Shown here in pieces: positions 25,774 through 34,854 of a DNA stretch of 64,000 nt. The stretch lies in contig NZ_CP034072.1 in NCBI RefSeq assembly GCF_003855255.1, forward strand, positions 5,359,705-5,423,704. Reading direction: 5' to 3'. This DNA comes from Mycolicibacterium nivoides (GTDB lineage Bacteria > Actinomycetota > Actinomycetes > Mycobacteriales > Mycobacteriaceae). The notes beneath the pieces are model-generated. The model was not told the DNA's origin and did no database searches. It saw only the letters and a list, made by a program, of their open reading frames with translations. The position numbers and the translations under genes were made by a program. Within the stretch, counting starts at the first letter, position 1, and the number at the start of each line of letters is the position of its first letter.

Positions 25774-26154
25774 ATGAGCGTGAAAGTGGATCTCAACCAG
25801 CTGGCCGACAAGCTGGCGGACTACACGTTCGCCTACCTCGTCACGGTCGACGACAACTACCACGCACACACCGTCGCGGTGGAGCCACACCTGGTCAACG
25901 GAGTCATTCACGTCGGCCCGGTCGGAGGGCACACCCGTAGAAACCTCGCGTCCCACGAGCACGCGACGCTGGTATGCCCGCCACGTCAACCCGGTGGGTA
26001 TTCGCTGATCGTGGACGGGCGCGGCCAAGCCGGCACCGCCGGGGACGACACGCATCAGATCGTGCCCAGCCGCGCGGTGCTGCATCGCCGGGCGGCCCAG
26101 CCCGGCCCACCCGGCAAGTGCGACAGCGACTGCATCGTCTTGTCGGAGAACTGA
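25774..26154 (+). CDS. PNPOx-like split-barrel protein (flavin/F420-binding type)
   Basis: 126 residues. The N-terminus (ADKLADYTFAYLVTVDDNYHAHTVAVEPHLV) and the core (GGHTRRNLASHEHATLVCPP, GGYSLIVDGRGQ) fit the pyridoxamine-phosphate-oxidase-like split barrel, many of which bind FMN or F420 in mycobacteria. The C-terminal PGKCDSDC adds two cysteines of unknown role. Neither the cofactor nor the substrate is known. The DUF559 cassette 2 begins just after its stop. Confidence 0.65.
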   Translation: MSVKVDLNQLADKLADYTFAYLVTVDDNYHAHTVAVEPHLVNGVIHVGPVGGHTRRNLASHEHATLVCPPRQPGGYSLIVDGRGQAGTAGDDTHQIVPSRAVLHRRAAQPGPPGKCDSDCIVLSEN

Positions 26155-26169
26155 CCCCACCGCCCCTGC

Positions 26170-26227
26170 CGAGCGTGGCGCTTACGCCCGCATTTTCGCG
26201 AAAATTCGTGCACAAGAGTCACACTCG
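26170..26227. repeat. Downstream boundary palindrome of DUF559 cassette 2
   Basis: 58-base imperfect palindrome, arms of 29 with 22 complementary positions; the centre ATTTTCGCGAAAAT is perfect over 14 bases. The outer arm starts CGAGCGTGGCGCT, the same 13 bases that begin the palindrome at 27091 on the other side of the gene. It starts three bases beyond the DUF559 stop codon (26231-26233). Confidence 0.75.
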
Positions 26228-26230
26228 TCA

Positions 26231-27064
26231 TCAGATCGGGCAGCCGGCGGCCCGCAGCTTCGCTTGCACGCGTTCGACGATGATGTGCGGTCGGGACATC
26301 ATCTCCGCGCTGACCCGCACGACGGCCCAACCGGCCTCCTCCAGCAACGCGATGCGGTCGATATCCCAGGATCGCTGCCACCGATCAGTCCAGTGCTGAA
26401 CGCCGTCGTACTCGACGGCCACCTTCCACTCCCGCCACCCCAGGTCGACACGGATGTGCAGGTCACGGCACTCGATCTGGGTCTCGGGAGTCGGCAGGCC
26501 GCCACGAACGATGGTCAGCCGCAGCCTGCTTTCCTGAGGGAACTCGGCACCACCGTCGAACAGGGGCAGCACCGAACGTAATCGCGCGACACCTCGGCAG
26601 CCCGGGTGAGCATCGGCCACGGCGAGCACGTCGGCAGGTTTGATACCCGTGGCGTTGAGCAGGGCGTCCACGAGAGGCACCGCGAGTTCGGGACGGTACA
26701 GCCGGCCGAGGTCGAAGGCCGTGCGAGCCGGGGTCGTGACGTCCATCCCGGCGACCGTGCATGTCTCAGCGGGGCCGAGTGTCCACGAGTGCACGACAAT
26801 TCCCGCGGGCGCACGCCGGTCAGCGCGAATGATCTCTGCGGGCCTGCTCGGGTTCAACCACTTCGTGCCGAGGATTGCCGCGGCCGACATCCCGGCCAAC
26901 GTCGCGCCCGTGGACAACCAGGCTGCTTGTGCTCTGATTCGGGCAGTCAGCTCAAGATCGCGCCTGACGTAGACGTCCCGGTAGAGCGCGACGTGGTGGC
27001 GGACGAGGCTGTGGCGGGTCAACTTGCCGCGGCGCACCGCTGCACTTCCGATGAAGGGTTCCAT
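26231..27064 (-). CDS. AbiEi-like N-terminal / DUF559 (Vsr-like nuclease fold) protein, cassette 2
   Basis: 277 residues from ATG 27064. It aligns along its whole length with the cassette 1 protein (1379-2242): GSAAVRRGKLTRHSL, LAGMSAAAILGTKW, ESRLRLTIVRGGLPTPETQI (177-196), RVDLGWREWKVAVEYDG with D207, E218 and D220, QHW, D234/R237, and GW before VVRVSAE. The PD-(D/E)XK-type residues are kept. No toxin-like partner is adjacent. The longer frame to 27133 enters the upstream palindrome region. Palindromes lie three bases after its stop and 26 bases before its start. Confidence 0.75.
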   Translation of the reverse strand: MEPFIGSAAVRRGKLTRHSLVRHHVALYRDVYVRRDLELTARIRAQAAWLSTGATLAGMSAAAILGTKWLNPSRPAEIIRADRRAPAGIVVHSWTLGPAETCTVAGMDVTTPARTAFDLGRLYRPELAVPLVDALLNATGIKPADVLAVADAHPGCRGVARLRSVLPLFDGGAEFPQESRLRLTIVRGGLPTPETQIECRDLHIRVDLGWREWKVAVEYDGVQHWTDRWQRSWDIDRIALLEEAGWAVVRVSAEMMSRPHIIVERVQAKLRAAGCPI

Positions 27065-27090
27065 GCTCGCAGGCTGGCGAGCCACACCGA

Positions 27091-27147
27091 CGAGCGTGGC
27101 GCTCCTGCAGGGAATTCGGCCATCCCTGTGCATAGACGCCGCACTGG
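27091..27147. repeat. Upstream boundary palindrome of DUF559 cassette 2
   Basis: Imperfect palindrome beginning CGAGCGTGGCGCT, identical for 13 bases to the start of the 26170 palindrome. Pairing is patchy: CAGGGA with TCCCTG, TGCA with TGCA and the outer GGCG with CGCC match, while the middle of each arm does not. It is more degraded than the downstream copy. Confidence 0.55.
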
Positions 27148-27154
27148 GGATACG

Positions 27155-27188
27155 AAAAAGCCCGGCCTGCCGAAGCAGACCGGGCCTT
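27155..27188 (-). terminator. Intrinsic terminator of groEL2
   Basis: On the minus strand a GC-rich stem AGGCCCGGTCTGC with GCAGGCCGGGCTT around a TTCG tetraloop is followed by TTT, 18 bases after the groEL2 stop. A classical rho-independent terminator. Confidence 0.85.
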
Positions 27189-27205
27189 CCCGTAAAGAGC
27201 AGGAC

Positions 27206-28876
<1,671 letters not shown>

Positions 28877-28941
28877 TCAGTGCCCGCGACGGACGACTGG
28901 GTGTGCTCCCGCAGGTGCGGCCCCGGTCTCACCGTCCCGAC

Positions 28942-28968
28942 CTAGCACTCACTGATCGAGAGTGCCAA
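28942..28968. promoter_or_regulatory. CIRCE element 1 (HrcA operator) of groEL2
   Basis: CTAGCACTC, nine bases, GAGTGCCAA: matches the CIRCE consensus TTAGCACTC-N9-GAGTGCTAA at 16 of 18 arm positions. It is 114 bases upstream of the start codon. Confidence 0.92.
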
Positions 28969-28976
28969 CTGCATTC

Positions 28977-29003
28977 TTAGCACTCGACCAGGGCGAGTGC
29001 AAG
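28977..29003. promoter_or_regulatory. CIRCE element 2 (HrcA operator) of groEL2
   Basis: TTAGCACTC, nine bases, GAGTGCAAG: the left arm is a perfect match to the CIRCE consensus, with two differences in the right arm. It is separated from CIRCE 1 by eight bases. Confidence 0.88.
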
Positions 29004-29066
29004 GTCGTCGGGCGCTTCCCCCGGCTTACCGCCTACGCCCGTGGCGAAACGGTGACATCGCCTGCG

Positions 29067-29861
29067 TCAGACCCGACCGGTCGGCGTGACGAACTGCCAG
29101 CCCGCGGCCTGCATGGCGGGGATGGCATCGGCGAATCCGGCATGCGTGCCGGACTGGGGATGGTTCATGTGGGCGATCACGATCGATCCCGGGGCCGCAT
29201 TCATCACGTTGGACCGCACCGCCGCGGCGGATGCCGTCGCTCCGTTGTCCGCGTTGACGGTGAACCCCAACGGTTGCTCACCGAGTTCGTGCACGATCTC
29301 GACGGCCACGTCGTCGTAATGCGCGGTGCCCGGACGGAACCAGGTCGGGGCCCGACCGGTCAGCGCCGTCAACCGCTGGTGATTGCCCCACACCTCATTG
29401 ACCACCTCATCGGCCGAACGGGTCCCGGCGATGCCATAGGCGGACCGGCCGGTCACCGACAGCGGCACATGCCGGGTGCCGTGATTCCCGATCTCGAACA
29501 ACGGGTTGCCGGCCAACTGCCGCGCCCGGTCCGGATTCTTGTCGAGCCATTTCGAGTTGAGCATCAGTACCGCGGGCACGCCGTTGCGCTGCAGGGTGTC
29601 GAGCAGTGCGTCGTCGCAGGCACCGTCACAGGCGTCGAAGGTCAACGCGATCTGGCGGCCGACGGCAGCGAAGGACGTGGTGATCCCGGGCAGCGCCATA
29701 CCCCACTGGGCGGGGGTGCGTCGCTTGTTGGTCATCGCGACCGACGGCGGGTCGATCGCGTTCGGGTCGGCGTGCGCGGCCGGCACCCCGGCCCGCCATG
29801 CGTAGCCGGCGGCGATCGAGCCGACGGCGGTCGCCGTCAGGAACGCGCGCCTGGTGATCAC
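29067..29861 (-). CDS. Tat-exported polysaccharide deacetylase (NodB fold)
   Basis: 264 residues. The N-terminus TRRAFLTATAVGSIAAGYAW is a twin-arginine signal and AHA at 29-31 a likely cleavage site, so the enzyme acts outside the membrane, probably on cell-wall or other N-acetyl sugars. NodB motifs: TFDACDG (74-80) in place of the usual TFDDG, the metal motif NHGTRH (126-131) and FRPGTAHYD (175-183). The altered first motif, also containing a Cys, could change activity. The LLM oxidoreductase follows downstream on the same strand, but the 70-base gap leaves co-transcription open. Confidence 0.8.
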   Translation of the reverse strand: MITRRAFLTATAVGSIAAGYAWRAGVPAAHADPNAIDPPSVAMTNKRRTPAQWGMALPGITTSFAAVGRQIALTFDACDGACDDALLDTLQRNGVPAVLMLNSKWLDKNPDRARQLAGNPLFEIGNHGTRHVPLSVTGRSAYGIAGTRSADEVVNEVWGNHQRLTALTGRAPTWFRPGTAHYDDVAVEIVHELGEQPLGFTVNADNGATASAAAVRSNVMNAAPGSIVIAHMNHPQSGTHAGFADAIPAMQAAGWQFVTPTGRV

Positions 29862-29938
29862 ATTTGCCGACGGTAGGAGCGCTTCTTGATGACAGCCCGC
29901 CGATCAGCTGTGGGTTGGCTGCGGGCGCGGCGCGTGGG

Positions 29939-30778
29939 CTAGCCGGTCGTCGCCTGGTACTCCTGCACCTTTGCCGCGAAATCGTCGAGCAGCCGCAGTG
30001 ACTCGTCCTTTCCGACGGACGGCAGGAACAGCCCCAGCTGACCGAAGCCGAGATCCTCAGCGGCACGCCAATAGTCGGGCTTCATGGGTGTGCCGAACAT
30101 CATCAACGGCACGTCCTGCGCGCCGCCGTCGTGCATCTGTCCAATGCGTTTGGCCAACACGTCCCTCGGTAGCGGGTTGGAAATCCAGCCCGCGCCATGG
30201 CGAATCACGCGTTTGACGGTGGCATCGGAATTGCCGCCGATGTAGATGGGCGGGTGCGGTTTCCGGACCGGCTTGGGCCGGCAATAAGACGACTCGAAGT
30301 TGATGTACTTGCCGTGATACTCGGCGGGTTCGTCGGTCCACAACGCCTTGACCGCCTCGATGCTCTCGTCCAGCCGTGCGCCACGGGTTTTCGGGTCGGT
30401 GCCGTGGTCGCGCATCTCTTCGAGGTTCCAGCCGGCCCCGACTCCGAACACGAACCGTCCACCGGAGATGAGGTCGATACTCGCGGATTCCTTGGCGGCG
30501 TGGATGGGGTCGCGCTGGATGAGCAGTGCGACCCCGGTGACGAGTTCGATCGTGGAGGTCACCGCGGCCGCGGCGGCGAGCGTGACGAACGGATCGAGCG
30601 TGTTGTAGTACCACGGCGGCAGGTCGCCACCGTCCGGATACGGAGATTCCCGGCTCACCGGGATGTGGCTGTGTTCGGCGACGATCAGCGAGGTGAAGCC
30701 GCGCTCCTCGATCGCGCGGGCCAGTGATGCCGGATCAATGCTGTCGTCGTCGACGAAAGTCGCGATTCCGAACTTCAT
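29939..30778 (-). CDS. LLM-class (F420-dependent luciferase-like) oxidoreductase
   Basis: 279 residues from ATG 30778. A TIM-barrel flavin/F420 enzyme: MKFGIATFVDDDSIDP start, IVAEHSHIPV, ELVTGVALLIQRDPIHAAKESASIDLIS in parts, GRFVFGVGAGWN, and the C-terminal PIYIGGNSDATVKRV. Mycobacteria have dozens of such proteins, mostly F420-dependent; the substrate is unknown. The frame to 30874 runs over the promoter of the neighbouring TetR gene and is not used. Confidence 0.82.
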   Translation of the reverse strand: MKFGIATFVDDDSIDPASLARAIEERGFTSLIVAEHSHIPVSRESPYPDGGDLPPWYYNTLDPFVTLAAAAAVTSTIELVTGVALLIQRDPIHAAKESASIDLISGGRFVFGVGAGWNLEEMRDHGTDPKTRGARLDESIEAVKALWTDEPAEYHGKYINFESSYCRPKPVRKPHPPIYIGGNSDATVKRVIRHGAGWISNPLPRDVLAKRIGQMHDGGAQDVPLMMFGTPMKPDYWRAAEDLGFGQLGLFLPSVGKDESLRLLDDFAAKVQEYQATTG

Positions 30779-30812
30779 TCGGCCGACGCTACTCCCGCGC
30801 ACACCCAGGGCG

Positions 30813-31364
30813 TCACCGCCTTCCTTTCGCCCGCAACCCGTCGAACACCACCGAGGTGACCCGCTCGGCCACATCGTCGTTGTAAGCCTGCATGGCCTGA
30901 CATCCGACCAGCAGTGCCTTCACGTCCGAGACCGTGACGTCACGCCGGACCGTGCCCGCCTTCTGCCCTGCGGCCAGCAGGTCCCCGAGGACTGCCAGGT
31001 ACTCGTCCTCGGCCTCGGGAACCACTGTGTTGACGTCGATGCCTGACCCGGCGAGGGCGTCGACCAGTCCGCGGTCGGCGGCGCCCCACTGCAACACCAT
31101 CGACCGCAGGAACATGAACAGCGCGTCGGCGGGATCGGCCTCGGCGAGCAAGGCTCGCCCCTCGTCGACGACGCCGCGGATCCGCTCGGCGATCACCGCC
31201 TGGAACAACGCGTCCTTGGTCGGAAAGTGCCGGTAGATGGTTCCCGCGCCGACCCCGGCCCGGCGCGCGATCTCGTCGATGGGCACGGACAGTCCATCGG
31301 CGGCGAACGTTTCGTAGGCCACCTCCAGCACCCGGGCACGGTTCCGTGCCGCATCCGCACGCAT
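30813..31364 (-). CDS. TetR-family regulator divergent from SDR
   Basis: 183 residues. The N-terminal helix-turn-helix includes VLEVAYETFAADGLSVPIDEIARRAGVGAGTIYRHFPTKDALF in parts (about 10-54), a typical TetR DNA-binding domain. The C-terminal ligand domain is of the SBDB/PF21597 kind often seen with ADADPADALFMFLRSMV. It is divergent from the SDR gene at 31481; the shared interval holds a strong promoter and a perfect palindrome immediately after it, so it most likely represses the SDR gene. The inducer is unknown. Confidence 0.85.
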   Translation of the reverse strand: MRADAARNRARVLEVAYETFAADGLSVPIDEIARRAGVGAGTIYRHFPTKDALFQAVIAERIRGVVDEGRALLAEADPADALFMFLRSMVLQWGAADRGLVDALAGSGIDVNTVVPEAEDEYLAVLGDLLAAGQKAGTVRRDVTVSDVKALLVGCQAMQAYNDDVAERVTSVVFDGLRAKGRR

Positions 31365-31400
31365 TCGCCATCACCTCACAAATCCATCAGCGAGAAATCA

Positions 31401-31431
31401 TTGACAAAGCGGGGCGCACGTTCCGTATATT
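31401..31431 (+). promoter_or_regulatory. Promoter of the TetR-controlled SDR gene
   Basis: A perfect -35 TTGACA (31401-31406) and TATATT (31426-31431) separated by 19 bases. The AT-rich pair stands out in this GC-rich DNA. The palindromic operator starts 11 bases downstream. Confidence 0.65.
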
Positions 31432-31441
31432 CGTACACAAC

Positions 31442-31457
31442 CGGAGTGTTCACTCCG
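31442..31457. promoter_or_regulatory. Palindromic TetR operator candidate
   Basis: CGGAGTGTTCACTCCG: 7-base perfect arms around TT, placed just downstream of the SDR promoter where bound repressor would block transcription. The divergent TetR gene is the likely source of the repressor. Confidence 0.7.
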
Positions 31458-31480
31458 CTTAGCCCTACTAGGAGTCTCTC

Positions 31481-32404
31481 ATGACCAGCTGGACCACCGC
31501 CAACATTCCGAATCAAACGGGCCGCACGGCCATCGTGACCGGCGCAAACACCGGTCTCGGGCTCGAGACCGCCAAGGCCCTGGCCGCCAAGGGCGCCCAC
31601 GTCGTACTCGCCGTGCGCAACCTGGACAAGGGCGCGGCCGCCGTCGAGTGGATCTCGCGGTCGGTGCCGAACGCCGACCTCGAACTACAGCGCCTCGACC
31701 TGGGGTCACTGAAATCGGTGCGGGAGGCCGCTGACGAGATCAGGGCCAAGCACGACACCATCGACCTGCTGATCAACAACGCCGGCGTGATGACCCCTCC
31801 GAAGGAGACCACCGAAGACGGGTTCGAGCTGCAGTTCGGCACCAACCACCTCGGCCACTTCGCCCTTACCGGCCTGCTTCTCGACCGCCTCCTGCCGGTT
31901 GCCGGCTCACGCATCGTGACGGTCAGCAGCATCGGCCACCGCTTCTCGCGTGGCATCCGGTTCGACGATCTGCAGTGGGAACGCAGCTACAACCGCCTCC
32001 AGGCCTACGGTCAGTCCAAGCTCGCCAATCTGCTGTTCACCTATGAACTGCAGCGCCGCCTGATCGGGCAGCACACCGCGGCACTGGCCGCGCACCCTGG
32101 CGGATCCGACACCGAACTGGCCCGCCACCTTCCCCGCGCCGCACAGCGCGCGGTCCCCCTGCTGCGTCCGCTCTTCCAGGAGGCCGCCATGGGCGCGTTG
32201 CCGACGCTGCGCGCGGCCACGGATCCAGGCGCACTCGGCGGTCAGTACTACGGCCCCGACGGGCTCGGCGAACAGAAGGGCCACCCGAAGCTGGTGACCT
32301 CCAACGAGCGGTCCTACGACATCGAGCTGCAGCGCCGGCTGTGGGCGGTGTCCGAGGAACTCACCGGCGTGACCTACCCACAGCTGCAGGACGCGCGCGC
32401 CTGA
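31481..32404 (+). CDS. Short-chain dehydrogenase/reductase (SDR), TetR-controlled paralogue
   Basis: 307 residues. NAD(P) motif TGANTGLG (20-27), NNAG near 97, catalytic Ser in VSSIGHR and YGQSKL containing the Tyr and Lys. Substrate unknown. It is a close paralogue of the SDR at 57668-58591: shared stretches include GFELQFGTNHLG, LLFTYELQRRL and DDLQWERSYNR. AGGAG seven bases before ATG 31481 supports the start. The promoter and palindrome upstream indicate strong, repressible expression, unlike the leaderless housekeeping-type paralogue. Confidence 0.88.
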   Translation: MTSWTTANIPNQTGRTAIVTGANTGLGLETAKALAAKGAHVVLAVRNLDKGAAAVEWISRSVPNADLELQRLDLGSLKSVREAADEIRAKHDTIDLLINNAGVMTPPKETTEDGFELQFGTNHLGHFALTGLLLDRLLPVAGSRIVTVSSIGHRFSRGIRFDDLQWERSYNRLQAYGQSKLANLLFTYELQRRLIGQHTAALAAHPGGSDTELARHLPRAAQRAVPLLRPLFQEAAMGALPTLRAATDPGALGGQYYGPDGLGEQKGHPKLVTSNERSYDIELQRRLWAVSEELTGVTYPQLQDARA

Positions 32405-32426
32405 CGCGATGGCCCGTCGCCGCAAC

Positions 32427-32432
32427 TAGGCT
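32427..32432 (+). promoter_or_regulatory. -10 box of leaderless cupin transcript
   Basis: TAGGCT is followed by six bases and GTG 32439. Confidence 0.5.
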
Positions 32433-32438
32433 GGCGGG

Positions 32439-32945
32439 GTGTCGCTCTGGGATCCCAGGAATGTGCCCCCTTATCCCCCGCCCCGCTACACCGAGAATGA
32501 GCCTGAAGTCAGCGCGCGGCTCAGACGCGGCGACGGGCCGCCCGACTACGACTCCCAGGGCCTGGTGAAATACCACTACCTGGCCAACCAGCAGCAGACC
32601 GACGGCGATTACGGTCTCTACCGCATCGACATCAGCCCGCAGGGCGGCGGGCCCGGCCCGCATTTCCACCGGACCATGTCGGAGGCGTTCTTCGTCCTGT
32701 CGGGCACCGTCGAGCTCTACGACGGAAACGACTGGGTGGACGGCAACCAGGGCGACTTCCTGTATGTTCCACCGGGCGGAATCCACGGCTTCCGCAATGT
32801 GGCCGACGCGCCGACATCGCTTTTGATGTTGTTTGCTCCGGGCGCGCCGCGCGAGGCCTATTTCGAAGGGTTCGCCCAGTTGGCCGACCTCAACGATGAG
32901 GAACGCGCCGAGTGGTTCATCAAGAACGACAACCACTTCCTCTGA
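32439..32945 (+). CDS. Cupin-domain protein
   Basis: 168 residues from GTG. A single cupin barrel in the C-terminal two-thirds: metal motif GPHFHRTMSEAFFVLSGTVELY (His, His, Glu) and the second motif PPGGIHGFRNVADAP. The N-terminal 45 residues are Pro- and charge-rich. Cupins of this kind may be dioxygenases or binding proteins; no role can be assigned. A hairpin follows 32 bases after the stop. Confidence 0.75.
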   Translation: MSLWDPRNVPPYPPPRYTENEPEVSARLRRGDGPPDYDSQGLVKYHYLANQQQTDGDYGLYRIDISPQGGGPGPHFHRTMSEAFFVLSGTVELYDGNDWVDGNQGDFLYVPPGGIHGFRNVADAPTSLLMLFAPGAPREAYFEGFAQLADLNDEERAEWFIKNDNHFL

Positions 32946-32977
32946 GCGACACGCCCGGGGCTTTCCTGCAGAGATGC

Positions 32978-32996
32978 GCCAGCGTAACGCGCTGGC
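32978..32996 (+). terminator. Short hairpin after the cupin gene
   Basis: GCCAGCG (32978-32984) pairs perfectly with CGCTGGC (32990-32996) around TAACG. It is 32 bases after the cupin stop and just before a TAGACT -10 box (32998-33003) for the helicase gene. Confidence 0.45.
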
Positions 32997-33029
32997 CTAG
33001 ACTGCATTCCGACTGAGAGGAGTCCTCGG

Positions 33030-34736
33030 GTGCGGGCTGATGCAGCGCCCAGCACCCAGGCACTTCGGGGCTGGCAGCGCAAGGCGCTGGTGCGGTATTT
33101 GACCGCCAAGCCGCGGGACTACCTGGCGGTCGCCACCCCAGGCGCGGGTAAGACGACGTTTGCGCTGCGGATCGCGGCGGAGCTGCTCAACGACCGCACG
33201 GTCGACGCGATCACCGTGGTGGTGCCCACCGAGCACCTCAAGATCCAGTGGGCGCAGTCGGCAGCGCGAAACGGCATCGCACTCGATCCGAAGTTCAGCA
33301 ATTCCAACTCGCAGACCTCCGCCGAGTACCACGGCGTCGTCGTCACCTACGCCCAGGTGGCCAGCCATCCCACCCGGCACCGCGTACGCACCGAGAACCG
33401 CAAGACCCTGGTCATCTTCGACGAGATTCACCACGGCGGCGACTCGAAGAGCTGGGGTGACGCCATGCGCGAAGCCTTTGACGACGCGACCCGGCGGCTG
33501 TCTCTCACCGGTACCCCGTTCCGCAGCGACGACAGCCCGATCCCCTTCGTGAATTACGAAACGGACGCCGCCGGTTTCCAGCAATCGAAGGCCGACCACG
33601 TGTACGGCTACTCCGATGCGCTGGCCGACGGGGTGGTCCGGCCTGTGGTGTTCCTCGCGTATTCCGGTGAGGCACGCTGGCGCGACAGCGCCGGCGAGGA
33701 GCATGCGGCCCGGCTCGGTGAGCCGCTGACCGCCGAGCAGACCGCACGGGCCTGGCGTACCGCGCTGAACCCGACCGGCGAGTGGATGCCTGCGGTCATC
33801 GCGGCGGCCGACAAGCGGTTGCAGCAGAAGCGCCAGCATGTGCCCGATGCCGGCGGCATGATCATCGCCACCAACCAGACCACCGCGCGGGCCTACGCCG
33901 ACCTTCTCATCAAGATCACCGGCGAGGCGCCCACCGTGGTGCTCTCCGATGATCCCGGCGCTTCTGACCGGATCAGCCAGTACTCGGAGGGCACCAGTCG
34001 TTGGTTGGTCGCGGTCCGCATGGTGTCCGAGGGCGTCGACGTGCCGCGCCTGTCCGTCGGCGTGTACGCGACGAGTGCGTCGACGCCGCTGTTCTTCGCC
34101 CAGGCCATCGGCCGGTTCGTGCGCTCGCGCCGGGCGGGCGAGACCGCCAGCATCTTCCTGCCGTCGGTGCCCAATCTCCTTCTGCTGGCCAGCGAGATGG
34201 AAGCCCAGCGCAATCACGTGCTGGGCAAGCCGCACCGCGAGTCCGACGGACTCGACGACGAGGCGCTCGAAGCCGCCGAGAAGCGCAAGGACGAGAAAAG
34301 CGAACTCGAGAACGGCTTCGAATCCCTCGGCGCGGACGCCGAGTTGGACCAGGTCATCTTCGACGGCTCATCCTTCGGCACCGCAACCCCGGCCGGCAGC
34401 GACGAGGAAGCCGACTACCTGGGTATCCCAGGCCTGCTCGACGCCTCGCAGATGCGAGATCTGTTGCGGCGCAGGCAGGATGAGCAACTCACCAAGCGCA
34501 CGGCCGAGGCCGCGGTGTCGGGCGGCCCGCCGCCGTCGCGCACCACACACGGCCAGTTGCGGGAACTGCGCCGTGAACTCAACGCTTTGGTGACCATCGC
34601 CCATCACCGCACCGGCAAGCCGCACGGCTGGATCCACAACGAGCTACGCCGCATCTGCGGCGGGCCCCCGGTGGCGGCCGCGACCACCGATCAGCTCAAG
34701 GCACGCATCGAGGCCGTGCGCGACCTGAAGGCCTGA
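33030..34736 (+). CDS. DEAD/DEAH-box superfamily 2 helicase
   Basis: 568 residues from GTG 33030, with GAGAGGAG seven to ten bases upstream. Motif I ATPGAGKTT (35-43), motif II DEIHH (131-135), motif III SLTGTPFR, and in the C-terminal RecA half RMVSEGVDVPRLSVGVY and QAIGRFVRSRR (motif VI). The C-terminal 150 residues are charged and helical with no known domain. The arrangement resembles the Rv2917 family; the role (repair, RNA or restriction) is unknown. No methylase or specificity subunit is adjacent, so I do not call it a restriction enzyme. Confidence 0.82.
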   Translation: MRADAAPSTQALRGWQRKALVRYLTAKPRDYLAVATPGAGKTTFALRIAAELLNDRTVDAITVVVPTEHLKIQWAQSAARNGIALDPKFSNSNSQTSAEYHGVVVTYAQVASHPTRHRVRTENRKTLVIFDEIHHGGDSKSWGDAMREAFDDATRRLSLTGTPFRSDDSPIPFVNYETDAAGFQQSKADHVYGYSDALADGVVRPVVFLAYSGEARWRDSAGEEHAARLGEPLTAEQTARAWRTALNPTGEWMPAVIAAADKRLQQKRQHVPDAGGMIIATNQTTARAYADLLIKITGEAPTVVLSDDPGASDRISQYSEGTSRWLVAVRMVSEGVDVPRLSVGVYATSASTPLFFAQAIGRFVRSRRAGETASIFLPSVPNLLLLASEMEAQRNHVLGKPHRESDGLDDEALEAAEKRKDEKSELENGFESLGADAELDQVIFDGSSFGTATPAGSDEEADYLGIPGLLDASQMRDLLRRRQDEQLTKRTAEAAVSGGPPPSRTTHGQLRELRRELNALVTIAHHRTGKPHGWIHNELRRICGGPPVAAATTDQLKARIEAVRDLKA

Positions 34737-34854
34737 CAGCCGCCCTCACGACAAAAAAATCAGAGTCCCGCCAAACTCGCCCGAGACCGAACTGGAACTT
34801 GTTACAGTCGGCCAATTGCGTTCTGGTGCAGCCAGAACAGTTGGGGGAGAGCAA

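Noticed and set aside
33030..34736. Helicase considered as part of a restriction or phage-defence system.
   Set aside because: No methylase, nuclease or specificity gene is adjacent; neighbours are a cupin and a secreted protein.
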